Assembly (NCBI GenBank): GCA_040387515.1
Contig: JAZKDP010000009.1
Location: 1-64,000 of the forward strand
Origin: Methylotenera_A sp040387515
Lineage (GTDB): Bacteria > Pseudomonadota > Gammaproteobacteria > Burkholderiales > Methylophilaceae
Length of the DNA: 64,000 nucleotides
Direction: 5' to 3'
Part shown: positions 33,114-40,580 of the stretch, piece after piece
Layout: every line of letters begins with the position of its first letter
How positions within the stretch are numbered: position 1 is the first letter of the stretch
Notes under the pieces: generated by a model
Database searches by the model: none
The model's input: only the letters and a program-made list of their open reading frames with translations
Told to the model about the DNA's origin: nothing
Made by a program: the position numbers and the translations under genes

Positions 33114-35270
33114 ATGAATGCGCCAATTGCCAAAGATTTAGCTAATAGTTTACAAGGCAGTGACACTAAAACCTTTCACGGCGGTTGCCCGCATGATTGT
33201 CCCGATACCTGCTCTATGGTTTACACGGTAAAAGACAATAAGCTAATTTCAGTAACTGGCAATAAAGACCACCCCATGACGCGCGGTGGTTTGTGCGTCA
33301 AACTCAAAGATTACGAAAAGCGTCATTACCATCCAGATCGTCTGCTTTATCCTATGAAAAGGACAGGTCCAAAAGGTAGTAAACAATTCGAAAGAATTAC
33401 TTGGGATGAAGCGCTGGATACCATTGTAAATAAGTGGCAAGCCATTATTAAAGAGAGCGGCCCGCATGCGATTATGCCCGCCAGCTATTTGGGCAACCAA
33501 GGATTGGTGCATGGCTTAAACGGCGGCGATGCTTTTTTTAATCGCCTTGGGGCAACTGTTACTGAACGTACTTTTTGTGGCGAAGGCTCATGCACCGCAT
33601 GGCTGCTCACTGTTGGGCCAACGGCAGGTGTGTGCCCAGAAAGTTTTATCCATTCCAAATATATCGTCATCTGGGCATGTAATTCGGTTTCTACCAATTT
33701 GCATCACTGGCATATCATTCACGAAGCGCAGAAGAGCGGCGCTAAAGTGGTGGTGGTCGATTCTTACGCATCTAAAACCGCCAAAGTGGCAGATTGGCAT
33801 ATTGCGCCAAAACCTGGCACCGATGGCGCTTTGGCGATGGCGATGATGAATGTGATTATTGAAGAAGGTTTGGTCGACCAAGATTATGTCGATAATTACA
33901 CCGTTGGCTACAAAGAGTTGGCAGAACGCGCCAAAACCCGCACCCCTGAATGGGCAGAAAAAATCACCGGTATCGCGGCAGAAGATATTCGTAAATTTGC
34001 CAGAGAATATGCCACCACGCCTCCAGCCGCGATTCGCTTAGGCGTTGCTTTAGAGCGCAGTTATGGCGGCAGTCAAGCCATTCGCGCTGTGACCTGTTTG
34101 CCTGCATTGATTGGCGCTTGGCGACATGTTGGCGGCGGCGCGCTGCAATTTCCTGTCTGGGAACATCCCTATAAATTCGATGTAATTTCGCGCCCTGATT
34201 TAATTCCAGAAGGCACACCAGTCGTGAATATTCTGCAACTTGGCCGTGTGTTAACGAACGAAATCAAACTAGATGTGCCGATTCAATCCATCATGGTTTG
34301 GAACACCAACCCAGTGACGCAATCGCCCGAAACTGACAAGATAGTCGCGGGTTTACAACGCGAAGATCTATTCACCATTGTGGCCGACCACTTTATTACT
34401 GATACCGCCGCCTATGCCGACATTGTGTTGCCAGCCACCATGGGCGCGGAGATGGAAGACATGATTCTTTCATGGGGGCATTTGTACCTTACCTATAACG
34501 CCAAATGTGTAGATGCACCAGGTGAAGCGATTTCTAACAACGAGATTTTCCGCCGTTTGGCTAAGCGTTTGGGTTTTGAAGAAGAAAACTTTAAATGGTC
34601 AGATTCTGAATGTTTAGAGAATTATGTCGCTTGGGATGCACCAGCATGTGATGGTATTGATTTAGCCTATTTGCGCGAGCATGGCTTTGCAAGGTTAAAC
34701 GTAGGCACTAAAGACAACCGAGTACCGCACAAAGAAGGAAAATTCCCCACGCCAACAGGTAAGTGCATGTTTTTGGTAGAAGGTGCCAAAAACTTTGTCG
34801 CAGGGCCGTTCCGCCAAATGTACGAAGGTTTTCAGCCGGGTGAAGATTTAGATTCATTGCCCGATTATGTAGCCTCGCGTGAATCGGCTGATAGCAATCC
34901 CACATTGGCGGCAAAATATCCGTTAAGTATTATTTCACCAAAAAGTCATGGCTTTTTAAACTCTTGCTACGCCAACGTCACAGAAAAAATCAAAGGACAA
35001 GGTGAGCAATTTGTGATGATCAATGCCGCCGATGCCGATATACGCGGTATCAAAGATGGCGAAAAAGTGCGTGTGTTTAATGAACGTGGCGCATTTGAAG
35101 GTGATGCACGGATTACTAAAGATGTGAATCCTGGGATTGTGGTGGCAACGCTTGGGTATTGGCGGCAGTTAAATAAGGGAACGGTGAATTGTATTAGTTC
35201 GGCGGAATTTGGGGATATGGGGCATTCGACTACGTTTTCGGATAATTTAGTGCAAGTGGAGTTGAGTTAA
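33114..35270 (+). CDS. Molybdopterin-dependent oxidoreductase (formate dehydrogenase/DMSO-reductase superfamily)
   Basis: 718 residues from the ATG at 33114, chosen over a TTG at 33108 because AGGAG lies 6 bases upstream of it. The N-terminal [4Fe-4S] motif is CPHDCPDTC with the fourth Cys in GGLCVK. Then come the central MGD-binding domains (GGDAFFNRLGAT, VVDSYASKTA, the ADIVLPATM motif) and the C-terminal molybdopterin-dinucleotide domain (YPLSIISPKSHGFLNSCYAN). No Tat signal, so it is cytoplasmic. No Fe-S beta subunit, cytochrome or FdhD gene is adjacent, so the electron partner and substrate are unknown. Confidence 0.9.
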   Translation: MNAPIAKDLANSLQGSDTKTFHGGCPHDCPDTCSMVYTVKDNKLISVTGNKDHPMTRGGLCVKLKDYEKRHYHPDRLLYPMKRTGPKGSKQFERITWDEALDTIVNKWQAIIKESGPHAIMPASYLGNQGLVHGLNGGDAFFNRLGATVTERTFCGEGSCTAWLLTVGPTAGVCPESFIHSKYIVIWACNSVSTNLHHWHIIHEAQKSGAKVVVVDSYASKTAKVADWHIAPKPGTDGALAMAMMNVIIEEGLVDQDYVDNYTVGYKELAERAKTRTPEWAEKITGIAAEDIRKFAREYATTPPAAIRLGVALERSYGGSQAIRAVTCLPALIGAWRHVGGGALQFPVWEHPYKFDVISRPDLIPEGTPVVNILQLGRVLTNEIKLDVPIQSIMVWNTNPVTQSPETDKIVAGLQREDLFTIVADHFITDTAAYADIVLPATMGAEMEDMILSWGHLYLTYNAKCVDAPGEAISNNEIFRRLAKRLGFEEENFKWSDSECLENYVAWDAPACDGIDLAYLREHGFARLNVGTKDNRVPHKEGKFPTPTGKCMFLVEGAKNFVAGPFRQMYEGFQPGEDLDSLPDYVASRESADSNPTLAAKYPLSIISPKSHGFLNSCYANVTEKIKGQGEQFVMINAADADIRGIKDGEKVRVFNERGAFEGDARITKDVNPGIVVATLGYWRQLNKGTVNCISSAEFGDMGHSTTFSDNLVQVELS

Positions 35271-35298
35271 ACTAACACTTTTATACTTAAGGTTCTAA

Positions 35299-35739
35299 AT
35301 GATTGATTGGGGCATTATTCTTAGTGCAGCGGCCACAGTAATAACACTTATCGGTGTAATAGTTTCTGTACGAAGTCTTAAAAAACAATTACAGCTTAGC
35401 TTCTTTTCTGAATATACAAAAAGATATCAAGAAATAGTTCTAAATTTCCCAGAGTCAATAAATCAATCAGATTTTCACTTTGACAAATTAGAAAAAACTG
35501 AACGCGATAAAACTCTTAGATATATGCGAGCTTATTTTGATTTATGTAGTGAAGAGTATTTTCTATGGAAGCAAAAGAATATTGATGAAGAGACTTGGAA
35601 ACAATGGGAAACAGGTATCAAGTTTGCTTTTTCGAAGGCAGCATTTAGAGTGGCTTGGTCAATTTTACGGTTAGATACAGTCTATTACGGTGAGTTTTCA
35701 CAGTTTGTTGAGAAAATAATACCGGTCAAAAATATTTAG
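35299..35739 (+). CDS. Hypothetical protein with one N-terminal transmembrane segment
   Basis: 146 residues. A membrane helix at about 5-25 (IILSAAATVITLIGVIVSV) is followed by a basic stop-transfer stretch and a soluble, aromatic-rich helical domain with FFSEYTKRYQEIVLNFPESI and YMRAYFDLCSEEYFLWKQK. This resembles small proteins annotated as DUF4760-like, but I cannot confirm this. Codon use is AT-richer than the flanking molybdopterin gene and it sits beside a large palindromic element, which could mean transfer. ATG at 35299 has AAGG about 10 bases upstream. Confidence 0.65.
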   Translation: MIDWGIILSAAATVITLIGVIVSVRSLKKQLQLSFFSEYTKRYQEIVLNFPESINQSDFHFDKLEKTERDKTLRYMRAYFDLCSEEYFLWKQKNIDEETWKQWETGIKFAFSKAAFRVAWSILRLDTVYYGEFSQFVEKIIPVKNI

Positions 35740-36290
35740 CGATTAGTTAAGTATTAATTTTACTTAAAATAAAGTAGTCGCTTTCGCGCGACTGGCGAGT
35801 TTCTTTCTTTTGCTTAGCCAAAAGAAAGAAACCAAAGAAAAAGCTACCCCCTACCGCTTTTTTCCTGTGCTGCTATCAAAAGTTGGGCGCTGCGGAACTC
35901 GCCCAATAAATCGTTGGGCTCAAACAGTCCTCGCTCAAAACTCCCAACTTTTGATAGCAGCGCAGGCGCGGTAGCAGGGGATTTAAAACCAGCTTAAATT
36001 GATGGGGCTGTGCATCTATTATGATTTTATTGATTCGCCCGATTTCTATTTAGGTATAAGCTAATTAGGCGGTAATTAGCAGTCTATATTTACTGTTCTT
36101 AACATCTTTTATTAAGCAATATTGGTAAACTATTTGCGTTAATGTGCGTTAGTTAACAGAGGTTAAAATCTTTGTTAATGCATAGTTTGAGTTAGTTATT
36201 AACAAGTTTTCTTAACAAAGTTTTAAACTGGTTTTTTCGTGGTTTAGAAGTTTGCAGTTAAATCTATGTATTTCAAAAAAGGTGAATAAA
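35740..36290. other. Long intergenic region before the OmpA-like lipoprotein gene (551 bp)
   Basis: No supported gene. The first part holds the nested palindromic element described separately at 35799-35980. The rest is AT-rich with the near-repeat TTAACAAGTTTTC / TTAACAAAGTTTTA around 36200-36230, and presumably contains the promoter of the downstream gene. Confidence 0.7.
35799..35980. repeat. Large nested palindromic intergenic element
   Basis: Hairpin 1: GTTTCTTTCTTTTG (35799-35812) and CAAAAGAAAGAAAC (35819-35832), perfect 14 bp with a 6-base loop. Hairpin 2: GCTGCTATCAAAAGTTGGG (35869-35887) and its exact complement at 35943-35961, 19 bp. Its 55-base loop contains a third hairpin, GCCCAA / TTGGGC (35901-35919). 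An outer stem, CTACCGC (35851-35857) with GCGGTAG (35968-35974), encloses hairpin 2. Such compound palindromes resemble multicopy intergenic elements seen in proteobacterial genomes. Only one copy is in this window. Confidence 0.75.
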
Positions 36291-36953
36291 ATGCGTAATA
36301 AATTGATAGTCGGTTCTGTGTTGGTGGCTTTTGTGTTGGGCGGTTGTGCCAATATGACTGAGACGCAAAAGGGTACAGCTAAGGGCGCTGGTATTGGTGC
36401 TGGTGTCGGTGCGGTTGTTGGTGCTATCGCCGGTAAAGGTAGAGGCGCGGCAATCGGTGCGGCGGTGGGTGCTGGTGTTGGTGCGGTGGCTGGTAACGTT
36501 TGGACTAAGCGTCAGGAAGAGCAAAAGCGCCAAATGGAAGAGGCGACTGCTGGTACCGGTGTTGCAGTATCGCAAACAGCAGATAATCGTTTGAAATTAG
36601 ATATCCCAAGTGATATTTCTTTTGCAGTTGGCCGTGCTGATATTCAGCCAAACTTTAGAACGATTTTAAATACTTTTGCGACCAGTTTAGCAAGTACGCC
36701 TAATAGTAATGTAACGATTATCGGCCATACCGATAGCAGTGGTAGCGATGCCGTGAATAATCCGTTGTCGTTGAACCGTGCTGCAAGCGTGCGTGATTAT
36801 TTGGCTGATAGAAGCGTTGCTTCAAGCCGTATTGCGATTGAAGGCCGTGGTTCACGTGAGCCATTAGTGGCGAATGATACTGCTGCAAATAAAGCAAAAA
36901 ATCGCCGTGTAGAGATTTTTGTGGCAGAGCCAGCACCTGCGCCAGCTCAATAA
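36291..36953 (+). CDS. OmpA-family lipoprotein with glycine-zipper segment (YiaD-like)
   Basis: 220 residues from the ATG at 36291, preceded by AAGGTGA; the frame is open to 36252, but this start gives a clean lipobox (VLGGCAN, Cys19). After the lipidation site come two Gly/Ala-rich zipper helices (GAGIGAGVGAVVGAIAG and GAAIGAAVGAGVGAVAG), a charged linker, and an OmpA peptidoglycan-binding domain at about 105-210 with IIGHTDSSGSD, LSLNRAASVRDYL and the NRRVEI end. It likely tethers the outer membrane to peptidoglycan. A strong terminator follows. Confidence 0.92.
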   Translation: MRNKLIVGSVLVAFVLGGCANMTETQKGTAKGAGIGAGVGAVVGAIAGKGRGAAIGAAVGAGVGAVAGNVWTKRQEEQKRQMEEATAGTGVAVSQTADNRLKLDIPSDISFAVGRADIQPNFRTILNTFATSLASTPNSNVTIIGHTDSSGSDAVNNPLSLNRAASVRDYLADRSVASSRIAIEGRGSREPLVANDTAANKAKNRRVEIFVAEPAPAPAQ

Positions 36954-36995
36954 TTAGCTAATTAAAAATTAACTGATTTAATAGGTGTAAGTATC

Positions 36996-37027
36996 AATAA
37001 AAAAGGGCTGAAAAGCCCTTTTTTATT
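36996..37027 (+). terminator. Intrinsic terminator after the OmpA-like gene
   Basis: Perfect 14-bp stem AATAAAAAAGGGCT / AGCCCTTTTTTATT with a GAAA tetraloop. It can function in both directions. Confidence 0.92.
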
Positions 37028-37157
37028 GCCAACTATTTAATAGAAAGTAAATTTTTCTGAAGTATGGCTGACTTTATTTAATTGAGCAGGCATTTGTGAG
37101 CGACTTTAAAAAGCGCTAAAAAATCCAATTGAATTGGTATTGCAGTCAGCAGAAAAC

Positions 37158-37352
37158 TTACTTTTCCACTTGATACCCAGATGCTTTAATTGTGAAATCC
37201 TCTAAACTTTTATCAGGATGCTCTGCTACAAATTGGTCTTTTCCAATTTGGTAAGCTTGTTCAACATCAAATGCATCTATTGAGGTTTCCCAAATAGGAT
37301 TGGCATCATCTGCTGCGTTTTTTTTGAAGACGCTAACGTAAAACAATGACAT
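37158..37352 (-). CDS. Small hypothetical protein (64 residues)
   Basis: No family recognised. The sequence reads as a compact beta-alpha-beta unit (SLFYVSVFKKN, a helix VEQAYQIGKDQFVAEHP, then FTIKASGYQV), with no signal or membrane segment and an acidic middle. ATG at 37352 is preceded by AAGGA at good spacing, which supports real translation. It stands 76 bp downstream of the lipoprotein gene of the phoR strand and may be the last gene of that unit. Confidence 0.6.
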   Translation of the reverse strand: MSLFYVSVFKKNAADDANPIWETSIDAFDVEQAYQIGKDQFVAEHPDKSLEDFTIKASGYQVEK

Positions 37353-37428
37353 ATTTTTCCTTAATAAACTAAAAATGCGCGCTGGTTAATTGGCAGGTAT
37401 TGTTTAACCAATTATAGTTTTATATTAA

Positions 37429-38160
37429 TTAAAACGGTAAAAAGACCGCAGTTGCGATGCTTTGCATCACGCGCGAAATAAGGCGTTGCGATTTTTCAGC
37501 CAAACTAATCGCGTATAAATCGGTGCGGCCAATCATCTTGCCAAATTCACGTTCAAAACTTAAATTATGATCTGTTGTATTCATTTCGTTACTCAACAAA
37601 TATAAACGGCCGCTTAAGTCACGGCTGGTGGATAATTTCCATGCGGCAATCTCAATATTACGCGCCACGTTGTAAATGCTTTGCGGATTAATACTATCGG
37701 TTAGATAGAATTCAGATTTATTGCCATGCGCTTTAAGCAACATGGTGTGAATGCCGACAATAAACGGCAACACGCGGTCACCTTGATAATTGGCATTAAA
37801 GGCTAGAAAAATCGCATCTGTGTCTTGTTTATTGTCGATTTCTTTAAATTGATAATGATGTTGCAGTTCGCCATCGAATACCCAATCCACCATTTTTTCG
37901 ACTGGGTCAGAGGTGCTTTTAGCGAGTTCCTGCGGATTTCGCTTATACAGTTTGGTCATCAGTTTGCGCAAACTTTGCGAATTTTCGTATAGCTCAACAT
38001 CTGCCATGCGATCAAAATCATTCTTCATTAATTGGCTGGCAGAGCTTCTATCACTACGTTCTGGAATCGATTTGCCGATAAGTGTAGCGTTGGTGGCGCA
38101 GCCGAAAAGTAAGCTGCTAAAACTTAATAGGCTGAAAATGTATAAATAAAAGCGCCTCAC
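37429..38160 (-). CDS. Conserved lipoprotein of unknown function
   Basis: 243 residues. A type II signal peptide ends LLFGCATN (Cys21). The mature part is mostly helical with no domain I can name; it contains DFDRMADVELYENSQSLRKL and FNANYQGDRVLPFIVGIHTM. A hydrophobic C-terminus (SIATAVFLPF) is notable. It starts 9 bp after phoR and is probably co-transcribed with it. Similar lipoproteins occur in other betaproteobacteria, as I recall, without known function. Confidence 0.7.
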   Translation of the reverse strand: MRRFYLYIFSLLSFSSLLFGCATNATLIGKSIPERSDRSSASQLMKNDFDRMADVELYENSQSLRKLMTKLYKRNPQELAKSTSDPVEKMVDWVFDGELQHHYQFKEIDNKQDTDAIFLAFNANYQGDRVLPFIVGIHTMLLKAHGNKSEFYLTDSINPQSIYNVARNIEIAAWKLSTSRDLSGRLYLLSNEMNTTDHNLSFEREFGKMIGRTDLYAISLAEKSQRLISRVMQSIATAVFLPF

Positions 38161-38169
38161 GCAATTAAC

Positions 38170-39498
38170 TCAACTGTTTAATACAACACAGGTTTTAGGG
38201 AAAACAATGCTGAATGTGCTACCAACGCCCAATTCACTCTCAATTTCTAGTCTTGCTAGGTGGCGGTTTAGAATGTGTTTAACAATCGCCAAGCCTAAAC
38301 CTGTGCCCCCAGTTTCGCGGCTACGGCCGCGATCAACGCGATAAAAGCGTTCGGTCAGTCGATCAATATGCTGTTGCTCAATACCAATGCCTGTGTCGCG
38401 TACGCTGAAAACCGCTTGGTTATCCCGTAATTTCCAGTCAATAAAAATATCGCCACCAGCGGGCGTATAGCGAATAGCGTTGCTGGTTAAGTTGCTCAAT
38501 GCGCTATACAGCTCTTCTTGGCTACCTTTAATATGCAGGTTTTTATCCATTTTCAAGTGAACATTGTGCGGTGCCTTATTCAGGCTTTTGCTTAAACTGT
38601 TGGCATCATTTTGTATTTGATGGAGTAGCTTCGGCATATCAATTTCGTTGTTATCTGGGCTTTGCGTATTGCTTTCAATTGTTGATAATGTCAGCAAATC
38701 CTCAATAATGCGGCGCATACGACTGGTCTGATCCATCATCATATCGAAATAGTTTTTTAAGCTGGCTGGCACCGCGCCATCCATATCGACTAACGTTTCT
38801 AAAAATCCACCCACAACGGTAAGCGGCGTGCGTAACTCATGCGATACATTGGCGATAAAGTCGCGGCGCATGATTTCGGTTTTCTCTAGTGCAGTTACAT
38901 CGCGACAAATGAGCAATTTTTGCTTAGAACCAAATGGAATTAATTGAATTTCCAGTGTAACTTCTGGATTGCGCCACGACTTTAATTTTATCGGGTCTGA
39001 TTTGAACGACTCGTCTTGTTCTTGTGCTTGTAGATACTCTACAAAGTCACTATGGCGCACCAAGTAACTGATGGGCTGGTTTTCATCATGCTTTAAATTT
39101 AAGCCAAGTTGATTTTCAGCGGGCGGATTGCACCATTCAATTTCATTGTCACCATTCAGCACCACAACGCCATCTGGCAGTGCGCTGGCGGCATGTCTAA
39201 AACGTTCTAAAGTCGAACTTAACTGCGTTTTACTACGTGAATTTTTGCGATGCTCTTGATAAAGTGCTGCAAATATATCTTCCCAAACGCCAGCTCCGTT
39301 TGGCATGTTATTAAGAACAGGTTTTTTTAACCAAGTATGCAACCGATGAAGCCAGTAAATATGGCCAATAAGATACAGAAATAAGCCAACACTCAGGGTA
39401 ATAAGTGCGGCAGTCGCATCAGCCGCTGCCCACACAATGAGACAGAGCAGGCTTAAGAGCAATCCTAACCAAAACGCGTTCCAACGAATATCTTGCAC
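38170..39498 (-). CDS. phoR: Phosphate regulon sensor histidine kinase PhoR
   Basis: 442 residues, start GTG at 39498. Two membrane helices (about 7-24 and 28-50) are followed by a short linker, a PAS domain (about 100-200, ALPDGVVVLNGDNEIEWCN) and the HisKA helix with phospho-acceptor His220 in NVSHELRTPL. The HATPase domain includes a TSNAIRYTPAGG N-box, DTGIGI and GGTGLGLAIVKH. The absence of a periplasmic sensor domain is typical of PhoR, which reads phosphate status through the Pst/PhoU complex. No pst or phoU gene is in the window. 144 bp separate it from phoB. Confidence 0.93.
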   Translation of the reverse strand: MQDIRWNAFWLGLLLSLLCLIVWAAADATAALITLSVGLFLYLIGHIYWLHRLHTWLKKPVLNNMPNGAGVWEDIFAALYQEHRKNSRSKTQLSSTLERFRHAASALPDGVVVLNGDNEIEWCNPPAENQLGLNLKHDENQPISYLVRHSDFVEYLQAQEQDESFKSDPIKLKSWRNPEVTLEIQLIPFGSKQKLLICRDVTALEKTEIMRRDFIANVSHELRTPLTVVGGFLETLVDMDGAVPASLKNYFDMMMDQTSRMRRIIEDLLTLSTIESNTQSPDNNEIDMPKLLHQIQNDANSLSKSLNKAPHNVHLKMDKNLHIKGSQEELYSALSNLTSNAIRYTPAGGDIFIDWKLRDNQAVFSVRDTGIGIEQQHIDRLTERFYRVDRGRSRETGGTGLGLAIVKHILNRHLARLEIESELGVGSTFSIVFPKTCVVLNS

Positions 39499-39642
39499 AG
39501 TTGCTCACTATCGATTGAGTTTGCCTATTATAACGAGCTTTTTTACAGCTTCAACTTCTGGAAGCGCAAACAATCCATCATTTAAGCGGTTTTAAAAGTA
39601 CGCCATAAGCCAATGCGGTATAACAAATTAAATGATGGCCAC

Positions 39643-40335
39643 TTAATTCGTTTGTGAGGATAAGCGATAACCAGAGCCGCGCACAGTTTGAATTAAATCT
39701 TGATGTCCAGATGCGGCTAAAGCGTTACGCAAGCGACGAATATGCACATCAACCGTACGATCTTCTACAAACACGCGATCACCCCATACTTTATCCAACA
39801 ATTGGCTGCGGGTATGCACGCGTTCGGCATTGCTCATAAAATAATGTAGCAATCTAAATTCGGTTGGGCCTAAATCAATATTGGCTGCATTGCCAGTGAC
39901 TCGGTGCGTGGTCGGATCGAGTAATAAGCCTTGAATTTCGATTGGATCATCCGTCATTTGTGGAGCACGGCGACGTAATACCGCTTTGATACGCGCATTC
40001 AATTCGCGCGGGCTAAATGGTTTGGTGACATAGTCATCTGCGCCAACTTCTAAACCGCGTACTTTGTCATACTCATCGCCGCGCGCGGTTAACATGATAA
40101 TTGGAATCGCTTTGGTGAGATTGTCTGATTTTAAGCGGCGCGCATAATCAATACCGCTCATGCCTGGCAACATCCAATCCAACAAAATTAAATCAGGTAA
40201 GGTTTCACGCAGTAACTCTTGTGCATGTTCGACTGACAATGCACGCAGGGCATTATGGCCTGCTTGGGTGATGTTAAGGGCAAGTAGTTCTTGTATCGCT
40301 GGTTCGTCTTCTATTACTAAAATATTTGCTGGCAT
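39643..40335 (-). CDS. phoB: Phosphate regulon response regulator PhoB
   Basis: 230 residues. The receiver domain carries the acidic pocket E9/D10, the phosphorylated Asp53 in LLLDWMLPGMSG, the Thr of MLTARG and the Lys of DDYVTKPFSP. The OmpR-type winged helix (about 130-228) shows LGPTEFRLLHYFM, HTRSQLLDKVWG and VDVHIRRLRNAL. It activates genes for phosphate uptake under starvation. A three-repeat Pho box lies about 50 bp upstream, so autoregulation is likely. Divergent from the OFA transporter gene. Confidence 0.95.
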   Translation of the reverse strand: MPANILVIEDEPAIQELLALNITQAGHNALRALSVEHAQELLRETLPDLILLDWMLPGMSGIDYARRLKSDNLTKAIPIIMLTARGDEYDKVRGLEVGADDYVTKPFSPRELNARIKAVLRRRAPQMTDDPIEIQGLLLDPTTHRVTGNAANIDLGPTEFRLLHYFMSNAERVHTRSQLLDKVWGDRVFVEDRTVDVHIRRLRNALAASGHQDLIQTVRGSGYRLSSQTN

Positions 40336-40383
40336 GCTTAATTTCCAATCACTTTGTATGGATTTAAAGAACGATGCTATTTT

Positions 40384-40412
40384 GTGACTTTAATATGACA
40401 GATTAATGACAA
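40384..40412 (-). promoter_or_regulatory. Pho box upstream of phoB
   Basis: TGAC core repeats at 40385-40388, 40396-40399 and 40407-40410, exactly 11 bp apart, separated by AT-rich spacers. Read on the minus strand this gives TTGTCAT, CTGTCAT and AAGTCAC in order towards phoB. The 11-bp periodicity and GTCA core match the PhoB-binding consensus. Confidence 0.8.
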
Positions 40413-40580
40413 ATTTTAAATGTTTTTTTGACGGTGCGACCAGTGGCTTTGAGTGGCAATTGCCATTTTTTCTAATTTGTAACATTATGTAACATGTTGG
40501 TTTGAATTAATTAACGACACTTAACATATATATCAGCTTGAAATACCACATCAAATATCACATCTAATTTAGGGGTTAGC

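Noticed and set aside
35780..35906. Plus-strand frame through the palindromic element (reads RVSFFCLAKRKKPKKK)
   Set aside because: No start codon with a ribosome-binding site, and it is interrupted soon after. The hairpin symmetry explains the open frame better than coding does.
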